In this document: one piece after another, positions 16,215 through 25,629 of the stretch
How positions within the stretch are numbered: the stretch's first letter is position 1
Layout: the number at the start of each line of letters is the position of its first letter
Source of the DNA: Pseudomonas guariconensis
GTDB lineage: Bacteria > Pseudomonadota > Gammaproteobacteria > Pseudomonadales > Pseudomonadaceae
Direction: 5' to 3'
Assembly (NCBI RefSeq): GCF_015680235.1
Contig: NZ_JADLJL010000024.1
Span: 16,567-80,566, forward strand
Length of the DNA stretch: 64,000 bases
Notes under the pieces: generated by a model
What the model was told of the DNA's origin: nothing
Databases searched by the model: none
The model's input: the letters and a program-made list of their open reading frames with translations, nothing else
Made by a program: the position numbers and the translations under genes

Positions 16215-18641
16215 TCAGTGCACCAGCGCGCCGATCATGCGCACGGGACGCTTACGCGGGAACACCCGCTCCAGCCAGACGGCAAAGGCCGGCAGCACGG
16301 TCATGGCCATGACCATGTTGACGATGAACATGAAGGCCAGCAGCTTGCCCATGTCAGCCTGGAACTTGAGCTCCGAGAACGCCCAGGTGGCCACGCCCAC
16401 GGCCAGGGTGATGGCGGTGAAAATAGTGGCGACACCCACCTCGAGCAGCGCGCACTCGACCGCCTTGGTAATCGACTGGCCATGGGCCAGATGCAGTTGC
16501 AGGCGATTGTAGATATAGAAGGCATAATCAACGCCAATGCCCACCGCCAGCACCATCACCGGCAAGGTGGCGATGGTCAGGCCGATCTGCAGCTCCTTCA
16601 TGAACCAGTAGCCAATGAAAGTGCCGATGGTCAGCGGCAGGCAACACACCAGGACCGCTCGCAGGTCCCGGTACACCACGAACACCAGCAATGCGATGGC
16701 GGCATAGACATACAGCAGCATGGGGGTTTCGCTTTTTTCCACCTCTTCGTTGATGGCGGCCAGGACGCCGGCGTTACCGGACGCGAGGCGAACCGAAATG
16801 CCGGGCATCGGGTACTCGCTGCGAAACGCCTTGGCGGCGTCCACCACTCGGTTGATGGTGGTGGCCTTGTGGTCTGCCAGGTACAGGTGCACAGCCGACA
16901 TGCTGCAGTCGGTGCGCATCAGCCCGGGCGTACGCGCCACCTCGGTGGCCAACGCGGCGTAGTTCATCGGGTCGATGGGCACCGCCGCCATCTTCGGGTT
17001 GCCTTCGTTGTAGCCCTCGTTGAACTGGCGCATGTTGGTGGAGAAGGACGCGACCGACAGGACACCGGGCACTCCCTGCATGGCCCACACGAAGCGATCC
17101 TGGTACTGGCCCAGGGCGACATCCTCGCAGGCCACCTGGCTGCCTTCGCTGGAAGCGGCCTTGTTGACTTCGAACACCACGCTGAGCCAGTCCAGACCTA
17201 TGTCGTAGTTGCTGGCGATGGAGACCGCATCGCGATTGAAGCGCGAATTCTCGCGCAATTCCGGCGCGCCCGCCTGCAGCGTGCCAACGACACGGTCATG
17301 GCTTTGCCAGATCGCCACCAGGAACACCACCAAGGCCGCGCCAAGCACCCACTGCGCCTTGCGCGGTTCGGCGAGCCGGGCCAGGCCACGCAGCCAGCGG
17401 GTGCGCCGCTGCCGGGAAATTTCCTGGGCGGCCGCATACTTGTCATCGACACGTAGCAAGGACGCCATCAACGGCAACATCACCAGGTTGGTGATGATCT
17501 TGTAGGCCACGCCAAGCGAGGCCGTGATCGCCAGCTCTCGAACCATCGGGATCGGGATCAACAACAGCGTCACGAAGGAAACCAGCGCGGTCACCAGCGC
17601 CAGCGTCCCTGGAATCAGCAACCCCGTGAAGCTCGAGCGCGCCGCCGCTTCGGCGCGCTTGCCGATGGCGATCTCGCGCACGATGAAGTTGATCTGCTGC
17701 ACGCCATGGGACACCCCGATGGCGAATACCAGGAAGGGCACCAGCACTGCCAACGGGTCGAGCCCGTACCCCAACAGGCGCAGGCTGCCGAACTGCCACA
17801 CCAGCGAAGCCAGCGAACAGACCAGCGCCAGCAGCGTGAAGCGCAGTGAGTGGCAATACCAGTACACCGCCCCCGCCGTCAGCAGCAACGCCAGCAAACA
17901 GAACTCCAGCACCGCTGAAGCTCCGTCAGCGATATCGCCGATCTGTTTGGCGAAACCGATGATCTGGATTTCGAAATCGCCATCCTCGAACTGCTGGCGG
18001 ATCTCTTTTTCCAGCCTGTGGTTGAACGCCACGTAGTCCAGGTGGGCGCCATGGGTGTCGTACTCGTTGAGTTCCACCGTGATCATCGCGCTGCGCTGAT
18101 CACGGGAAACCAGCGTGCCGATGAAACCACCCTGGGCAGTGGAGCTGGCGATCGTCGCGATGACCTGGTCATCCAGGTGCTCGGGAGAAACCGTTCCCGG
18201 TACCAGTGGATCCGCGCGAAAACCCTCTTCGGTGATTTCGTTGACGAAGGCATTGGGCGTCCACAACGAACGCACGCTGCTGCGCGAAACACCAGGGAGG
18301 AAGGTCACTGCCTGGGTGACGTCATACAGCCGTTTCAGGCCTGCGGCACTCCAGATATCGCCCTGTCGGGCCTTGACCACGAGAGTCAGCCGGTTCGCCC
18401 CCAGCAGGTCATTGCGGTAGGCCTCGAATGTCTCGATGTATTCATGGCCTACCGGCAATTGCTTTTCGAAGCCAGCATCCATGCGCAGTTGCACGGCGAA
18501 CCAGCCCATGATCAGCGTGAACACCGCCAGGCTCGCCAGCACCAGACGACGATGCCCGAACAACACACCCTCGACACGTGACAACAGGCCACGTGCCGGG
18601 GCTTCAGATAGCTTTACAGAACCGTTCACAGCAGGCCTCAC
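16215..18641 (-). CDS. MMPL/RND family transporter
   Basis: An 808-residue inner-membrane protein with about 12 TM helices in two homologous halves and two large periplasmic loops, the layout of the MMPL/HpnN class of RND proteins that move hydrophobic molecules such as lipids, hopanoids or sterols. Each half shows the Asp-containing TM4-like segment (e.g. LAVGIGVDYAFYIYNRLQLH). The start is a GTG whose bases overlap the DUF1302 stop (GTGA), so the two are translationally coupled. Direction of transport is unknown. Confidence 0.88.
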   Translation of the reverse strand: MRPAVNGSVKLSEAPARGLLSRVEGVLFGHRRLVLASLAVFTLIMGWFAVQLRMDAGFEKQLPVGHEYIETFEAYRNDLLGANRLTLVVKARQGDIWSAAGLKRLYDVTQAVTFLPGVSRSSVRSLWTPNAFVNEITEEGFRADPLVPGTVSPEHLDDQVIATIASSTAQGGFIGTLVSRDQRSAMITVELNEYDTHGAHLDYVAFNHRLEKEIRQQFEDGDFEIQIIGFAKQIGDIADGASAVLEFCLLALLLTAGAVYWYCHSLRFTLLALVCSLASLVWQFGSLRLLGYGLDPLAVLVPFLVFAIGVSHGVQQINFIVREIAIGKRAEAAARSSFTGLLIPGTLALVTALVSFVTLLLIPIPMVRELAITASLGVAYKIITNLVMLPLMASLLRVDDKYAAAQEISRQRRTRWLRGLARLAEPRKAQWVLGAALVVFLVAIWQSHDRVVGTLQAGAPELRENSRFNRDAVSIASNYDIGLDWLSVVFEVNKAASSEGSQVACEDVALGQYQDRFVWAMQGVPGVLSVASFSTNMRQFNEGYNEGNPKMAAVPIDPMNYAALATEVARTPGLMRTDCSMSAVHLYLADHKATTINRVVDAAKAFRSEYPMPGISVRLASGNAGVLAAINEEVEKSETPMLLYVYAAIALLVFVVYRDLRAVLVCCLPLTIGTFIGYWFMKELQIGLTIATLPVMVLAVGIGVDYAFYIYNRLQLHLAHGQSITKAVECALLEVGVATIFTAITLAVGVATWAFSELKFQADMGKLLAFMFIVNMVMAMTVLPAFAVWLERVFPRKRPVRMIGALVH

Positions 18642-20284
18642 AAAGTGCGGGAGATCGCGATGCCGACATAATCGCGGTCACGATAAAGCTGGTCGTAGGG
18701 CGTCTCGCCGCCCATGAACTTCGCGTAATTGAGGGAAATCTGCCAACTGGCCGGGTTTCGCACGAAGTTCAGGTACAGATTCATGCTGCTCGCGTCTTCG
18801 GTGAAGGTGGCACTCAGGTTCGGCGTCCTGCCCCCCAGCGAGCGCGAATAGAAGACACCTGGCGTGACCTGCCAGCCCGGTAACAAGGTGCCGTCGTAGG
18901 TCAGGCTGAAGTCCAGATTGATGCCCGAGGACGTCTTGTCGCCACGGGACTTGGGCGCTGTCGCAGGATCCAGTTGCCAGGCATTGAGCCCTGGGGCGAG
19001 TGGTTCGCCATTGACCTCGTCATGCAGCCCGGGGTAATGGATGACCACCAGTTCCGACAGCAGGGTACCCGTGCTGGCTCCGGTGAAATCGAGCAGCGTC
19101 GGGGAGTTGGACGGTGTGAAGCTGTAAAGGCCGGTGAGGTGCCACTGGAATTTCTTTTCGTCTTTCCAGCATTTGCCCCCATTGCTGGAACACAGGTCGA
19201 CAACAGGGTTGAGCATGACCGAATCCTTCGGCCGGTAAGAAAGCTCTGTACCCACTGCCCAGTCACCGATCGGCATGTTGGCACTGACGCCATACATCAT
19301 CCGGTCTTCCTGGTATTCCCAGGTCGGTGCCGCCGCGAAGGTGTTAGGGTCAAGAATGGCGACGCGCAATGATGGCAACTTGTCGTGATAACGCATCACG
19401 TAGAAGCCATAGTTGATGTCGCTGTCTTCCGGCTGCCAACGCAGCGAAAGGCCCCACTGGCCGCTGTCGCGGGCGTCTTTTTCGGAGAACCCGTAGTCTC
19501 CCCTGCCCTCACCCAGCGCGTTGGTAGTGGACCAGTAGCTGCCCACCGGCGGCAACTCGCTCTTGTTCCAGCGAAATTGATAGTAGGCCTCGACGTTGAC
19601 ACCCGAGCCCAGGCCCGAGGCGACACTGAGCATCGGCGCGGGCAGCACGGCCTCCTTGAGCTGCACGCCAGGGCGCGCCAAGGCTTGGTAGTCGTAGGCG
19701 TTGGTGTTGTTGATGCCACCGGCCACGAACAGGCTTTCGCCCCAGTTGATCACCTGGTTACCCAGGCGCGCGCGGACCCGCTGCCCGCCCACGTCGAAGC
19801 CTTTGCTCACCCACAGGTCCAGCAGGCGAGCCTTGAAGGCGAGGTCGTCACGCGCGTCGTCACTCAGCCCGTTGCTACCGACGCTTTCAGGGGTGTTGAA
19901 CGACAGCGTGCCGGTGGTATCGGTGGCAGCGAAGTCGCGGATCCAGGTGCCACGCGCCATGAAGGTGACGTCCTCGGGCATTTTGAGCAACAGCTCATGG
20001 GTGCCCTTGAGGTAGTTGGTGAACATGTCGCCGCGGTCGTAGTTCAGGTCGCCCTGGTCCGCCACGCCGGAGCTCTGTGCCAGGCAGCCGGAGGGCACGT
20101 TGTGCCCGGTCGGCCCCTGGTTGATCAGGTTGCAGCCCCGCGACTCGGTACGCAGGCCCATGCCTGCGGTGATCGTGGAATCGAAGGAGCCATTGAGGGT
20201 TTCGGTTTCAAATGTGAACCCCATTGCCAAGGGGGTTGCGCACACGATGACAAGGCCTGACGCTTTCGTAATTATTTTTTTCAT
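18638..20284 (-). CDS. DUF1302 outer-membrane protein
   Basis: A 548-residue protein with a signal peptide (cleavage near residue 22) and a DUF1302 profile: repeated amphipathic beta strands, long loops, and motifs such as RARLGNQVINWGES and WRPKDSVMLNP-like YRPKDSVMLNPVVDLC. It probably forms an outer-membrane barrel for a hydrophobic solute. DUF1302 and DUF1329 proteins are usually encoded together in Pseudomonas next to genes for acyl, terpene or steroid breakdown. Second gene of the operon, 24 bp after DUF1329. Confidence 0.88.
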   Translation of the reverse strand: MKKIITKASGLVIVCATPLAMGFTFETETLNGSFDSTITAGMGLRTESRGCNLINQGPTGHNVPSGCLAQSSGVADQGDLNYDRGDMFTNYLKGTHELLLKMPEDVTFMARGTWIRDFAATDTTGTLSFNTPESVGSNGLSDDARDDLAFKARLLDLWVSKGFDVGGQRVRARLGNQVINWGESLFVAGGINNTNAYDYQALARPGVQLKEAVLPAPMLSVASGLGSGVNVEAYYQFRWNKSELPPVGSYWSTTNALGEGRGDYGFSEKDARDSGQWGLSLRWQPEDSDINYGFYVMRYHDKLPSLRVAILDPNTFAAAPTWEYQEDRMMYGVSANMPIGDWAVGTELSYRPKDSVMLNPVVDLCSSNGGKCWKDEKKFQWHLTGLYSFTPSNSPTLLDFTGASTGTLLSELVVIHYPGLHDEVNGEPLAPGLNAWQLDPATAPKSRGDKTSSGINLDFSLTYDGTLLPGWQVTPGVFYSRSLGGRTPNLSATFTEDASSMNLYLNFVRNPASWQISLNYAKFMGGETPYDQLYRDRDYVGIAISRTL

Positions 20285-20308
20285 GTTGGCTCTCGATCTG
20301 GCGTCGGT

Positions 20309-21730
20309 TTAGCGCTCGCTGATGGCTCGCAGGTTGTCGGAGGTGAAGAAGTCGCGCTTCAGGCGAGGGTTGCCACTGTCTTCGGTGATCCAGCGAATAT
20401 CGTTCTTGCCTGCCCCGATGGAGGTCATGTCGAAGAGGTAACGACCCTCGGCCAGGTTGTACTGGACCTGGGCCTGCACGTCGCAAGCGCCGGTCTCGAA
20501 CACGGGAATCGAGAACCCTTCACGCACCTTCCAGATCTGCCCTTGCTTGTCGAAGTCGACGGCCAGCAGCGGGTTCCAGCTGTCCTCGTCGATGTAGAAC
20601 ATGCGTTTGGGCGCTTGGTGGCGCATGCCTTGGCGAACATTGGCCTCGACGACCCAGACGCGATGCAGTTCATAGCGACGCGACTGCGGCGAGATCGAGT
20701 CGTTGCCAGCGAACGACTCCACCTTGGCAGCGGTATCGTAGGCACCGAAATCGTTGTAAGGCACCAGCAGTTCCTGCTTGCCGATCAGCTTCCAGTCGAA
20801 ACGGTCCATGGTGCCGAAGAAGACGTTCGCCTCGTCGACGGTGTACTGGTTGTCGAGGCCGATCTGTGGCGCGTCGTAGGAATACGACGGCATGCGCCGC
20901 ACGCGACGCTGACCAGGGAAGTAGTAGAAGGTCGTGGCCTGCTCGCCGGCCACAGCCGTTTGCACGGCGGATTGACCGGCCAGCGCAGCGGGCTCCAGGT
21001 AGTTGAAGAAGGTCGCGTTCTCCAGCCGGCCATAGGAAGAGAAAAGCGCGCTCCCCTTCTTGCCCCAAGGGGTCAGGAAGAAGGTGTCGGTCGACTGGCG
21101 CAACCATTCCCCGCCCTTGCGCGGAGAAATGCCTGAAATGCTCCGGGGAATTTCCACGCCGACGCCGCGATAGCGCATCTTCATGTTCCACATCACCTCG
21201 GCCCCGGTGCTGGGCATCGGGAACGGGATACCGGGTACATGGGCTTCTTCAAGGGCTACACCGGCAGCGTCGAGCTTGGCAAAGCCAACGTTTTGCCTGG
21301 TGTTCTCGATCACGAAATCCGGCGCGCTGCAGGTACGACGGGTCGGGTAGACATCCATGCGATAGCCTGGGACTTTCTTGAACAGTTCGAGCTGGCCAGG
21401 GGACAGCTTGCTCGCATGCTGTGTCACATTGTTCGCGTCGATGCTGTAGAGGGGCTTATCACCCTTGAACTTCCAGTGCTCCCCTCGTACCTGACCGTAA
21501 CTCCACCCCGCCCCCTGCTGCCCTGGCTGTGCCCAGGCCGGAATATCCCCGCTTGAACTCGCTGCGCTCTCACCGCCCAGAGGGGTCAGCTTCGAACCCA
21601 GCGCCTCAGGCTCCTGGGTCGCTGCCTGAACCGAGCAGATCGCGGTCGATACCGCGCAAGCCAGCAGCAGTTGCCTGAAAACACGGCGAGCGGACACTTC
21701 ACCTTCCAGCCGTTCAGTCACTTCTTTCAT
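20309..21730 (-). CDS. DUF1329 periplasmic lipid-binding-like protein
   Basis: A 473-residue secreted protein, signal peptide ending at SVQA (about 36), of the DUF1329 family, whose fold is related to LolB/LolA lipoprotein carriers and so suits binding of a hydrophobic ligand (family knowledge, not visible directly). Characteristic segments: GGEWLRQSTDTFFLTPWGKK and YYFPGQRRVRRMPSYSYDAP. First gene of the DUF1329-DUF1302-MMPL-Ycf48 operon; GAGGATCCTGCA precedes the ATG. A predicted operator lies about 90 bp upstream. Confidence 0.88.
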   Translation of the reverse strand: MKEVTERLEGEVSARRVFRQLLLACAVSTAICSVQAATQEPEALGSKLTPLGGESAASSSGDIPAWAQPGQQGAGWSYGQVRGEHWKFKGDKPLYSIDANNVTQHASKLSPGQLELFKKVPGYRMDVYPTRRTCSAPDFVIENTRQNVGFAKLDAAGVALEEAHVPGIPFPMPSTGAEVMWNMKMRYRGVGVEIPRSISGISPRKGGEWLRQSTDTFFLTPWGKKGSALFSSYGRLENATFFNYLEPAALAGQSAVQTAVAGEQATTFYYFPGQRRVRRMPSYSYDAPQIGLDNQYTVDEANVFFGTMDRFDWKLIGKQELLVPYNDFGAYDTAAKVESFAGNDSISPQSRRYELHRVWVVEANVRQGMRHQAPKRMFYIDEDSWNPLLAVDFDKQGQIWKVREGFSIPVFETGACDVQAQVQYNLAEGRYLFDMTSIGAGKNDIRWITEDSGNPRLKRDFFTSDNLRAISER

Positions 21731-21815
21731 TGCAGGATCCTCAACAAAGGGCTTTGACCGTGGCTCGACTTTCCAGACGGAAAACCAGCCCTGTCACATC
21801 TCATGATCAATTGAC

Positions 21816-21842
21816 CTGATCAACCGACCATGTCGCAAGATC
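21816..21842. promoter_or_regulatory. Predicted shared operator upstream of the DUF1329 operon
   Basis: The element starts CTGATCAACCGAC (21816-21828) and ends GATC (21839-21842). It matches the element before the PhyH-amine oxidase operon (25276-25302) at 21 of 27 positions in the same orientation. A further GATCAATTGACC (21805-21816) adjoins it. It lies 86-112 bp upstream of the DUF1329 start, in an intergenic stretch (21731-22057) that otherwise shows no gene. Confidence 0.6.
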
Positions 21843-22057
21843 ATGACGCAAGCCATATGCCAGAATCCTCATGAATAAATATATTCTTTTAATATCAATT
21901 AGTTAGATGATGCTCGCTGCGGTGGACGCAGCGCTTTCATGCACCATCATGTGAATTATCGAAACAAGTGTTACCAAAAGATGATCGACGGCTGGGCACA
22001 ACGACACCAGCTGAGGCGTGCCATTCACCCGACAACCGTACGGCGCATAAAAATGCC

Positions 22058-22083
22058 CCAAAAAAAACCGCCCCGAGGGGCGG
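22058..22083 (-). terminator. Terminator of the PhyH-oxidase-membrane protein operon
   Basis: On the minus strand a stem CCGCCC/GGGCGG with a 4-base loop is followed by eight or more T. It lies 38 bp past the stop of the membrane-protein gene. A-runs on both sides could allow it to work in either direction. Confidence 0.75.
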
Positions 22084-22120
22084 CAAAAAAGCAGGCCTGT
22101 GGCCCGCCATGGAGTAAACG

Positions 22121-22783
22121 TTATCGGGAATGAACGAGCGACTGAGAGGAAACCCGCTTGGAGCGCTCAAGCGCGCCATAGGCGTAGTACAACTGCACGA
22201 TCGAATAGGACCAGGTCAGGAAGGCGAAGGTCATGAAGACCATCTTCGTGTCATCGCCCGGAATCGGAAAGAAGTCATACCGCAACGCCACCGTCAGCCC
22301 CGCCGCCCCGCCCAGCACGGTAGCCAATGCATGGAACACCTCCCCGGTACGTGCCAGGCGCCACGTGAAGTAGCACAGGTACACCGTGTAGAGTGACCAC
22401 ATGAGCACGTAGAAGTACGCCAATGAATCGTTGACGATGCCAGACAGGTAGTAGACGCAGGTGGCGGCAAAACCGGCCACGAACAGCAGCAGGTCTTTTG
22501 CTATAGAAGGTTTGTAACCGTGGGTAACCGCCATCAACCCCAATGTTGCGATAACAGGTACGCCCACCCCGCGCGAAAACGCATCGAGAAAAATCGCGAC
22601 ATTGTAATTGGCCTGCCAACCCGTCGCGATGAACGTCGTGAAGTTCGATGCGGAAATCCCCACGACCAGGAACTCCAGGCCAAGCAGATAATTCTTCCGC
22701 CTGACGAATGCCACGCCATAACCCAGCCCGCACACCACCAACAGAATGCACGAAACCAGTGCACCTAGATCTCTGAGTTCCAC
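22121..22783 (-). CDS. Unrecognised multi-pass membrane protein
   Basis: A 220-residue integral membrane protein with six or seven hydrophobic helices and short loops; no catalytic or binding motif I recognise. Aromatic residues are frequent within the helices (YYLSGIVNDSLAYFYVLMWS). It may be a transporter or a membrane-bound sensor. It starts at GTG 22783 with AGAGG nine bases before it, 62 bp after the amine oxidase gene on the same strand, and is followed by a terminator, so it is the last gene of the PhyH2 operon. Its product could move or protect the substrate of the two oxidative enzymes. Confidence 0.75.
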   Translation of the reverse strand: MELRDLGALVSCILLVVCGLGYGVAFVRRKNYLLGLEFLVVGISASNFTTFIATGWQANYNVAIFLDAFSRGVGVPVIATLGLMAVTHGYKPSIAKDLLLFVAGFAATCVYYLSGIVNDSLAYFYVLMWSLYTVYLCYFTWRLARTGEVFHALATVLGGAAGLTVALRYDFFPIPGDDTKMVFMTFAFLTWSYSIVQLYYAYGALERSKRVSSQSLVHSR

Positions 22784-22845
22784 GATAACCGCCTCTGTAA
22801 ATAATGCCGCGCCACAGCCTTACGCCATCGAGGCGCCGGCACTGT

Positions 22846-24213
22846 TCAGTTTTTCAATGCACTGTCTTTGCGCACTTTTTTATCGGTCCAGGCATCCAAC
22901 AACCGGGCCGCTGCAAACGCCGTGTTTATGGCACACCATTGGAAAGGCTCCGGCAGCATGGACGGTGTCTTGTGCTGCAATGCCGAAAGCAGTGGCGGCT
23001 TTTGGCCGTTGATTCTCTGGGCGAACAGCGAGCCCATGAGCGATTGCGTCGCAAGGCCATGGCCCGAGCACCCCGCCGTATAGAAAATGTTCTGTTTCGC
23101 CCCCGTTGTGCCGATGACGGGCAGGAAATCGTAAGCCCCACTGACATAACCGCTCCAGCAGTGCTGAATGCCAAGGCCTTGCAGACCCGGAAAACGTTGG
23201 CGCAACACCCGCGCCAACGCGGCATAGGCGCTGTAGTCCGGAATGTTGGGAGTCTTGGAGCCGTAGGCGTAGCCCAACTGTTTGACCGTCAACACCAGGG
23301 TGTCATGCGCCGTCAGGCGGTGGCTCTCCATCGTGTAGTGCGGGGTGATGATCCCTTCTCGCCCTTTCCATCCCAGGGCAGCCAACTGCTCCGTCGACAG
23401 GGGCTCGGTTTCGATTGCCGATACGCGAATCGGCGCCACCTTGTTGCGCAACAGTCCCACCTGAGGCGTATAGGCGTTGGTTGCCATGACCATCACGGGC
23501 GCCGTTGCAGTGCCCAACGGAGTCTTGCAAGTGATGACTTGCCCTTCACTGTAGGAAACCAACGGGGTGCGTTCGTAGAGTTTCACGCCGGCCTGGATGG
23601 CCGCACGGCGCAGGCCACCGATGTACTTCCCTGGGTTCAGGGTGCCACCGCGCTGCTCGCTGCCAAACAAAAAGGCAGGTGGGAGCCCGCGAGCGCGCAT
23701 CTCGGCCTGGTCCACGAAACGGGTCACAGAGCCCAATGTGTGCCCAAGCGCCATGTTCGCGCGCAGCCGCTTTTCCTGGCCTGGATGCACGGCAGCTCGG
23801 ATAACCCCCGAGGGGATGTAGTCACAATCTATACCCAACGCCGCGAAACGCCCTTCCACATACGTGACAGCCTCGTCGTAGAAACTGACGAACGCCCTGG
23901 CCTGTTCCAGCCCCACGCGCTTGACGAAGACTTCGCACTCGATTCCCATGCTGCCGAGCAGGTAACCGGCATTGCGCCCACTGGCACCGAAACCGGCGAA
24001 CTCCTGCTCCAGCACGATGACGCTCGCCCCAAGGGCTGACAGCTCCAAGGCCGTCGATAAACCGGCAAACCCGGCTCCTATCACGATCACATCGGCATGC
24101 GCGTGACCTTTCAATTCAGGTTGCAGGTCGACAGGACGTTCCACCCACCCGCCGAGGCTGCGAAACCTCAGTGTTTCAGAACCGTTCCCGGCCACATTGT
24201 TCGACGCATTCAT
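22846..24213 (-). CDS. FAD-dependent amine oxidase (DAO family, PuuB-like)
   Basis: A 455-residue D-amino-acid-oxidase-fold flavoenzyme. The dinucleotide motif VIVIGAGFAGLSTALELSAL (about residues 43-62) is followed by EQEFAGFGASGRNAG, typical of the gamma-glutamylputrescine oxidase and glycine/sarcosine oxidase group. The expected reaction is oxidative deamination of a primary or secondary amine to an aldehyde or ketone with release of ammonia or amine. No PuuA gamma-glutamylation gene is present, so the puu pathway is unlikely. It sits 36 bp after the second PhyH gene, with GGAG before its ATG. Confidence 0.85.
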   Translation of the reverse strand: MNASNNVAGNGSETLRFRSLGGWVERPVDLQPELKGHAHADVIVIGAGFAGLSTALELSALGASVIVLEQEFAGFGASGRNAGYLLGSMGIECEVFVKRVGLEQARAFVSFYDEAVTYVEGRFAALGIDCDYIPSGVIRAAVHPGQEKRLRANMALGHTLGSVTRFVDQAEMRARGLPPAFLFGSEQRGGTLNPGKYIGGLRRAAIQAGVKLYERTPLVSYSEGQVITCKTPLGTATAPVMVMATNAYTPQVGLLRNKVAPIRVSAIETEPLSTEQLAALGWKGREGIITPHYTMESHRLTAHDTLVLTVKQLGYAYGSKTPNIPDYSAYAALARVLRQRFPGLQGLGIQHCWSGYVSGAYDFLPVIGTTGAKQNIFYTAGCSGHGLATQSLMGSLFAQRINGQKPPLLSALQHKTPSMLPEPFQWCAINTAFAAARLLDAWTDKKVRKDSALKN

Positions 24214-24249
24214 TCACTTCGCTCCAGGGAACTCTGCCAAGGGGAAGGG

Positions 24250-25167
24250 TTAGAAGCCTTTGCCTGGCTCGGAGAAAGACGCCATGCCCAGAAGCTCTTG
24301 TGGGTCGCGCATCTGCCCATCGATTTCAACCCAACCCAGCAGCGTGGAGCTGGCACTCCAACCCAGCAGACGTTGCAGTTGCGCAGGGAGCTGCCGAACA
24401 CGCTCAACAGGAATGGACAGGAAGTGGTTTTCTTCCAGTCGCAGGAAAGCCAAGTCATACGCCATGGTCAGACCGGTGCGAGGCGTTGAGGATGTATTGG
24501 CGCCACCACCGTGGTAGACCGACCCCATCCATAGCAGCGCAGAGCCTGCCTTCATTTCGGCGGCGATTGTTTCTTCCTGCGTTGGCATGCGTTCGTCATC
24601 CCATTGATGGCTGCCGGGAATGACACGTGTCGCACCGTTCTCTTCGGTGAAGTCCGTAATGGCCAGCATGATTTGCAGCCGAGCCTCACGACCATATTGC
24701 GGATGCCGCCAGAGCGATGTGGCATCGTCGCGATGCAAAGGTTGCAAACCCTGGCCTGGGCCGATCTGGATAGCCTGGGTAATGCTGAGTTGGATATCCG
24801 GCTCGATCTCGACGCGGTCGCTTCCGACCCAGACATGGGTAGGTGTTTGCAAGATCTTTCTGGCGGACTCGAGAAACAACGGATTCAGCGCCACCTCTAC
24901 CGCCGTGTCACTTCGCCCGAGGATTCGGGCGACGCGGCGTGTCTGGGTGCCGGCAAAGTAAGGGTCCATACCGCAAGGCGTGACACTCAAAAAGGTGTCC
25001 AACTCCTCGGTCAGGGCCTTCAAGGTGCCTTCCGAGACAAAGTTGGAAATGATTACGGCACCGTCACGCTTGATGATTTCCACTACCTGCTCGACCGGTG
25101 TGTCGCTGCTGACCGTCGAAAGTTTCCGTGTATCCATTTGCGCATTTACCTGTGTGCTTTGAGTCAT
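24250..25167 (-). CDS. Phytanoyl-CoA dioxygenase (PhyH) family oxygenase 2
   Basis: A 305-residue Fe(II)/2-oxoglutarate-dependent oxygenase-like protein with His145-x-Asp147 (PLHRDDATSLW) and His219 (VYHGGGANTSS). The segment AITDFTEENGATRVIPGSHQ is nearly the same as in the homologue at 14261, but the rest differs. First gene of the operon with the amine oxidase and the membrane protein, suggesting sequential oxidation of one compound. Start uncertain: ATG 25167 is used; ATG 25137 (with AGGTAAAT upstream) is an alternative. Confidence 0.83.
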   Translation of the reverse strand: MTQSTQVNAQMDTRKLSTVSSDTPVEQVVEIIKRDGAVIISNFVSEGTLKALTEELDTFLSVTPCGMDPYFAGTQTRRVARILGRSDTAVEVALNPLFLESARKILQTPTHVWVGSDRVEIEPDIQLSITQAIQIGPGQGLQPLHRDDATSLWRHPQYGREARLQIMLAITDFTEENGATRVIPGSHQWDDERMPTQEETIAAEMKAGSALLWMGSVYHGGGANTSSTPRTGLTMAYDLAFLRLEENHFLSIPVERVRQLPAQLQRLLGWSASSTLLGWVEIDGQMRDPQELLGMASFSEPGKGF

Positions 25168-25275
25168 TGTTTGACCGCGGATCTGGGCCCAGGGCCCGGC
25201 TACAAGTTGCCGTAGGCACCCTGCGCTCACCTGTCGCGAGCGCCGAAATCCGGCACTACCGACAAGAGCGATCGA

Positions 25276-25315
25276 CTGATCAACCGACATGGTCACTTGA
25301 TCAAGTCTTATGACC
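25276..25315. promoter_or_regulatory. Predicted shared operator upstream of the PhyH2 operon
   Basis: Two parts: CTGATCAACCGAC (25276-25288, identical at 21816), and the perfect 12-bp palindrome ACTTGATCAAGT (25295-25306) framed by GGTCA (25291-25295) and TGACC (25311-25315). The right part matches the element before the monooxygenase gene (26457) at 17 of 19 positions. It lies 109-148 bp before the PhyH2 start and about 315 bp before the TetR start in the 462-bp divergent region 25168-25629, which otherwise shows no gene. Confidence 0.65.
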
Positions 25316-25629
25316 AAAGCAATTCACGTGCCGTTTTCCTCACCCGCGCCAGCGTCCACGGAAATTCAGGGGCGAGCGCCTGGCCTGCCGATGCACGGTG
25401 ATACTGGCGTTCCCAAATCGGTGCTTCCCCGTGTTCGCCCGGCACGCCATATTGTGTATTAACGAAACACTTGTTATCTAAACTTTCCCAGGGAAGGCGT
25501 CGCGCAGACCGACCCCTGACGCTCAATCGCATCGACGCATGGATTGGGAAACAACCATGCGTTAGCATTCGTCCCCGCCGAGGCCAGACCCGATGGCTGG
25601 CGGCAATACCGAAGAGGGAGAAATGCCCA

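Noticed and set aside
22846..24213. A puu (putrescine via gamma-glutamylation) pathway, suggested by the PuuB-like oxidase and, far away, a PuuD-like hydrolase
   Set aside because: No PuuA or PuuC gene is present and the two genes are 34 kb apart in different loci.
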